Source: Brachionus manjavacas
Lineage: Eukaryota; Rotifera; Eurotatoria; Ploima; Brachionidae
Reading direction: 5' to 3'
Assembly (NCBI GenBank): GCA_019054805.1
Contig: JAHQIY010000013.1
Span: 1,736,001 to 1,800,000 of the forward strand
Length of the DNA stretch: 64,000 nt
Numbering within the stretch: position 1 is the stretch's first letter; each line of letters opens with the position of its first letter. Made by a program: the position numbers and the translations under genes. Shown piece after piece: positions 60,231-64,000 of the stretch. The notes under the pieces are model-generated. The model saw nothing but the letters and a program-made list of their open reading frames with translations. It searched no databases and was not told the origin of the DNA.

Positions 60231-63200
60231 AGAAGTTGTCCTTAAGGTAATTATAGAAGAAATGGACGTCTATTGACAAAAATTGTCAATTAGGAAGTTC
60301 GAAAGGAAATTGAGTTCCCGACATTAAGGTTGTCAATTAGGATATTTTTAGGAAACTTTAGGTCTCGACATCGTATTTGACTATAAGGAAACTGAAGAGA
60401 AAATTGACGCCTAAACGAAGAAGTTGTCCACAAGGTAATTATAGAAGAAATGGACGTCTATTGACAAAGATTGTCAATTAGGAAGTTCGAAAGGAAATTG
60501 AGTTCCCGACATTAAGGTTGTCAATTAGGAAATTTTTAGGAAACTTGAGGTCTCGACATCGTATTTGACTACAAGGAAACCGAAGAGGAAATTGACGCCT
60601 CAACGAAGAAGTTGTCCACAAGGTAATTATAGAAGAAATGGATGTCTATTGACAAAGATTGTCAATTAGGAAGTTCGAAAGGAAATTGAGTTCCCGACAT
60701 TAAGGTTGTCAATTAGGATATTTTTAGGAAACTTGAGGTCTCGACACCGTATTTGACTATAAGGAAACTGAAGAGGAAATTGACGCCTAAACGAAGAAGT
60801 TGTCCACAAGGTAATTATAGAAGAAATGGACGTCTATTGACAAAGATTGTCAATTAGGAAGTTCGAAAGGAAATTGAGTTCCCGACATTAAGGTTGTCAA
60901 TTAGGATATTTTTAGGAAACTTTAGGTCTCGTCAGCGTATTTGACTATAAGGAAACAGAAGAGGAAATTGACGCCTAAACGAAGAAGTTGTCCACAAGGT
61001 AATTATAGAAGAAATGGACGTCTATTGACAAAGATTGTCAATTAGGAAGTTCGAAAGGAAATTGAGTTCCCGACATTAAGGTTGTCAATTAGGATATTTT
61101 TAGGAAACTTGAGGTCTCGACACCGTATTTGACTTCAAGGAAACTGAAGAGGAAATTGACGCCTAAACGAAGAAGTTGTCCACAAGGTAATTATAGAAGA
61201 AATGGACGTCTATTGACAAAGATTGTGAATTAGGAAGTTCGAAAGGAAATTGAGTTCCCGACATTAAGGTTGTCAATTAGGAAATTTTTAGGAAACTTGA
61301 GGTCTCGACACAGTATTTGACTACAAGGAAACCGAAGAGGAAATTGACGCCTAAACGAAGAAGTTGTCCACAAGGTAATTATAGAAGAAATGGACGTCTA
61401 TTGACCAAGATTGTCAATTAGGAAGTTCGAAAGGAAATTGAGTTCCCGACATTAAGGTTGTCAATTAGGATATTTTTAGGAAACTTGAGGTCTCGACATC
61501 GTATTTGACTACAAGGAAACCGAAGGGGAAATTTACGCCTAAACGAAGAAGTTGTCCTCAAGGTAATTATAGAAGAAATGGACGTCTATTGACAAAGATT
61601 GTCAATTAGGAAGTTCGAAAGGAAATTGAGTTCCCGACATTAAGGTTGTCAATTAGGATATTTTTAGGAAACTTGAGGTCTCGACACCGTATTTGACTAT
61701 AAGGAAACTGAAGAGGAAATTGACGCCTCAACGAAGAAGTTGTCCACAAGGTAATTATGGAAGAAATGGATGTCTATTGACAAAGATTGTCAATTAGGAA
61801 GTTCGAAAGGAAATTGAGTTCCCGACATTAAGGTTGTCAATTAGGATATTTTTAGGAAACTTGAGGTCTCGACATCGTATTTGACTACAAGGAAACCGAA
61901 GAGGAAATTGACGCCTAAACGAAGAAGTTGTCCACAAGGTAATTATAGAAGAAATGGACGTCTATTGACAAAGATTGTCAATTAGGAAGTTCGAAAGGAA
62001 ATTGAGTTCCCGACATTAAGGTTGTCAATTAGGATATTTTTAGGAAACTTGAGGTCTCGACATCGTATTTGACTACAAGGAAACCGAAGAGGAAATTGAC
62101 GCCTAAACGAAGAAGTTGTCCACAAGGTAATTATAGAAGAAATGGATGTCTATTGACGAAGATTGTCAATTAGGAAGTTCGAAAGGAAATTGAGTTCCCG
62201 ACATTAAGGTTGTCAATTAGTATATTTTTAGGAAACTTTAGGCCCCGACAGCGTATTTGACTGCAAGAGAACCGAAGAGGAAATTGACGCCTAAACGAAG
62301 AAGTTGTCCTCAAGGTAATTATAGAAGAAATGGACGTCTCTTGACAAAGATTGTCAATTAGGAAGTTCGAAAGGAAATTGAGTTCCCGACATTAAGGTTG
62401 TCAATTAGTATATTTTTAGGAAACTTTAGGCCCCGACAGCGTATTTGACTATAAGGAAACTGAAGAGGAAATTGACGCCTAAACGAAGAAGTTGTCCTCA
62501 AGGTAATTGTAGAAGAAATGGACGTCTATTGACAAAGATTGTCAATTAGGAAGTTCGAAAGGAAATTGAGTTCCCGACATTAAGGTTGTCAATTAGGATA
62601 TTTTTAGGAAACTTGAGGTCTCGACATCGTATTTGACTACAAGGAAACCGAAGAGGAAATTGACGCCTAAACGAAGAAGTTGTCCACAAGGTAATTATAG
62701 AAGAAATGGACGTCTTTTGACAAAGATTGTCAATTAGGAAATTCGAAAGGAAATTGAGTTCCCGACATTAAGGTTGTCAATTAGGATATTTTTAGGAAAC
62801 TTGAGGTCTCGACATCGTATTTGACTAAAAGGAAACTGTAGAGGAAATTGACGCCTCAACGAAGAAGTTGTCCTCAAGGTAATTATAGAAGAAATGGACG
62901 TCTATTGACAAAGATTGTCAATTAGGAAGTTCGAAAGGAAATTGAGTTCCCGACATTAAGGTTGTCAATTAGGATATTTTTAGGAAACTTGAGGTCTCGA
63001 GACTGTATTTGACTGCAAGGAAACCGAAGAGGAAATTGACGCCTAAACGAAGAAGTTGTCCTCAAGGTAATTATAGAAGAAATGGACGTCTATTGACAAA
63101 GATTGTCAATTAGGAAGTTCGAAAGGAAATTGAGTTCCCGACATTAAGGTTGTCAATTAGGATATTTTTAGGAAACTTGAGGTCTCGACATCGTATTTGA

Positions 63201-64000
63201 CTACAAGGAAACCGAAGAGGAAATTGACGCCTAAACGAAGAAGTTGTCCTCAAGGTAATTATAGAAGAAATGGACGTCTATTGACAAAGATTGTCAATTA
63301 GGAAGTTCGAAAGGAAATTGAGTTCCCGACATTAAGGTTGTCAATTAGGATATTTTTAGGAAACTTGAGGTCTCGACATCGTATTTGACTACAAGGAAAC
63401 CGAAGAGGAAATTGACGCCTAAACGAAGAAGTTGTCCACAAGGTAATTATAGAAGAAATGGACGTCTATTGACAAAGATTGTCAATTAGGAAGTTCGAAA
63501 GGAAATTGAGTTCCCGACATTAAGGTTGTCAATTAGGATATTTTTAGGAAACTTGAGGTCTCGACATCGTATTTGACTACAAGGAAACCGAAGAGGAAAT
63601 TGACGCCTAAACGAAGAAGTTGTCCACAAGGTAATTATAGAAGAAATGGACGTCTATTGACAAAGATTGTCAATTAGGAAGTTCGAAAGGAAATTGAGTT
63701 CCCGACATTAAGGTTGTCAATTAGGATATTTTTAGGAAACTTGAGGTCTCGACATCGTATTTGACTACAAGGAAACCGAAGAGGAAATTGACGCCTAAAC
63801 GAAGAAGTTGTCCACAAGGTAATTATAGAAGAAATGGACGTCTATTGACAAAGATTGTCAATTAGGAAGTTCGAAAGGAAATTGAGTTCCCGACATTAAG
63901 GTTGTCAATTAGGATATTTTTAGGAAACTTTAGGTCTCGACATCGTATTTGACTACAAGGAAACCGAAGAGGAAATTGACGCCTAAACGAAGAAGTTGTC

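Larger units (their letters stand above)
27745..64000 (+). repeat. 188-bp satellite array, about 190 head-to-tail monomers, open at right edge
   Basis: The word GAAGAAATGGACGTCTATTG recurs every 188 bp (for example 63452, 63640, 63828). All monomers point the same way. The first monomer (27745-27930) is clearly diverged and contains extra changes, as expected at an array edge. The last monomers in the window are identical to each other or nearly so. The array is uninterrupted: I found no inserted gene or transposon. Each monomer holds a perfect dyad ATTGACAA-AGA-TTGTCAAT and a direct repeat TTGTCAATTAGGA spaced 47 bp. The monomer length is not a multiple of three, and open frames of about 63 codons inside it are chance. 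Monomer size near a nucleosome repeat and array length fit centromeric or heterochromatic satellite DNA, which is inference. Confidence 0.97.

Noticed and set aside
27745..64000. Regular repeats as a possible CRISPR array
   Set aside because: There are no unique spacers; the whole 188-bp unit is repeated. The surrounding genes have introns, so the DNA is eukaryotic.
27745..64000. CENP-B box in the satellite monomer
   Set aside because: TTCGAAAGGAAATTG resembles only the first half of the box; the CGGG half is missing on both strands.

Overview
The window reads as nuclear DNA of a small-genome invertebrate animal. It is very AT-rich, the introns are short (about 45-130 bp) with GT...AG borders, and it carries a fragment of an animal-type Tudor-domain piRNA helicase gene (TDRD9/Spindle-E family), MULE-type transposases and a Helitron Rep relic. 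A monogonont rotifer such as Brachionus would fit the intron size, AT content and MULE/OTU proteins, but that is a guess. No tRNA, rRNA, CRISPR array or prokaryotic operon was seen.

Left arm (1-11.8 kb): a MULE transposase gene on the minus strand runs off the left edge, with a cluster of TTGAC motifs before its start. A 1.3-kb segment follows (1834-3152) that recurs almost unchanged at 26426-27744. It holds the last exons of a chromodomain gene and the 5' part of a second MULE-type transposase, which continues to 5848 and ends in an OTU-like cysteine protease domain. A dead fragment of a mitochondrial-type IF-2 GTPase lies at 6.2-6.4 kb. A many-exon minus-strand gene (7.2-11.8 kb) encodes two MYT1-like C2HC fingers, long coiled coils and a RING-like C-terminus. 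It has an internal exon duplication and several frame breaks.

Middle (12-21.3 kb): two short minisatellites (80 bp and 79 bp units) are homologous but in opposite orientation. They bracket about 8.5 kb of AT-rich, nested direct and inverted repeats, with a Helitron Rep fragment in the centre and a GC-rich, Q-rich gag-like relic near the right side.

21.3-27.7 kb: on the minus strand are exons of a Tudor/TDRD9-like gene whose helicase part is missing. On the plus strand is a chromodomain gene with a tandemly duplicated exon. Its last exons lie inside the second copy of the 1.3-kb duplication, which breaks off exactly where the satellite starts.

27.745-64.0 kb: a head-to-tail satellite of 188-bp monomers, about 190 copies, continuing past the right edge. 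The monomer is itself built of four diverged ~47-bp subunits. Length variants differ by about one subunit or by a recurring 58-bp partial duplication, and marker variants recur at whole-monomer spacings, so the array has spread by unequal exchange of blocks.

Taken together this looks like repeat-rich, probably heterochromatic or pericentromeric-edge DNA. Most genes here are transposon-derived or decaying. Several frame breaks fall in homopolymer runs, so some may be assembly errors rather than true mutations.
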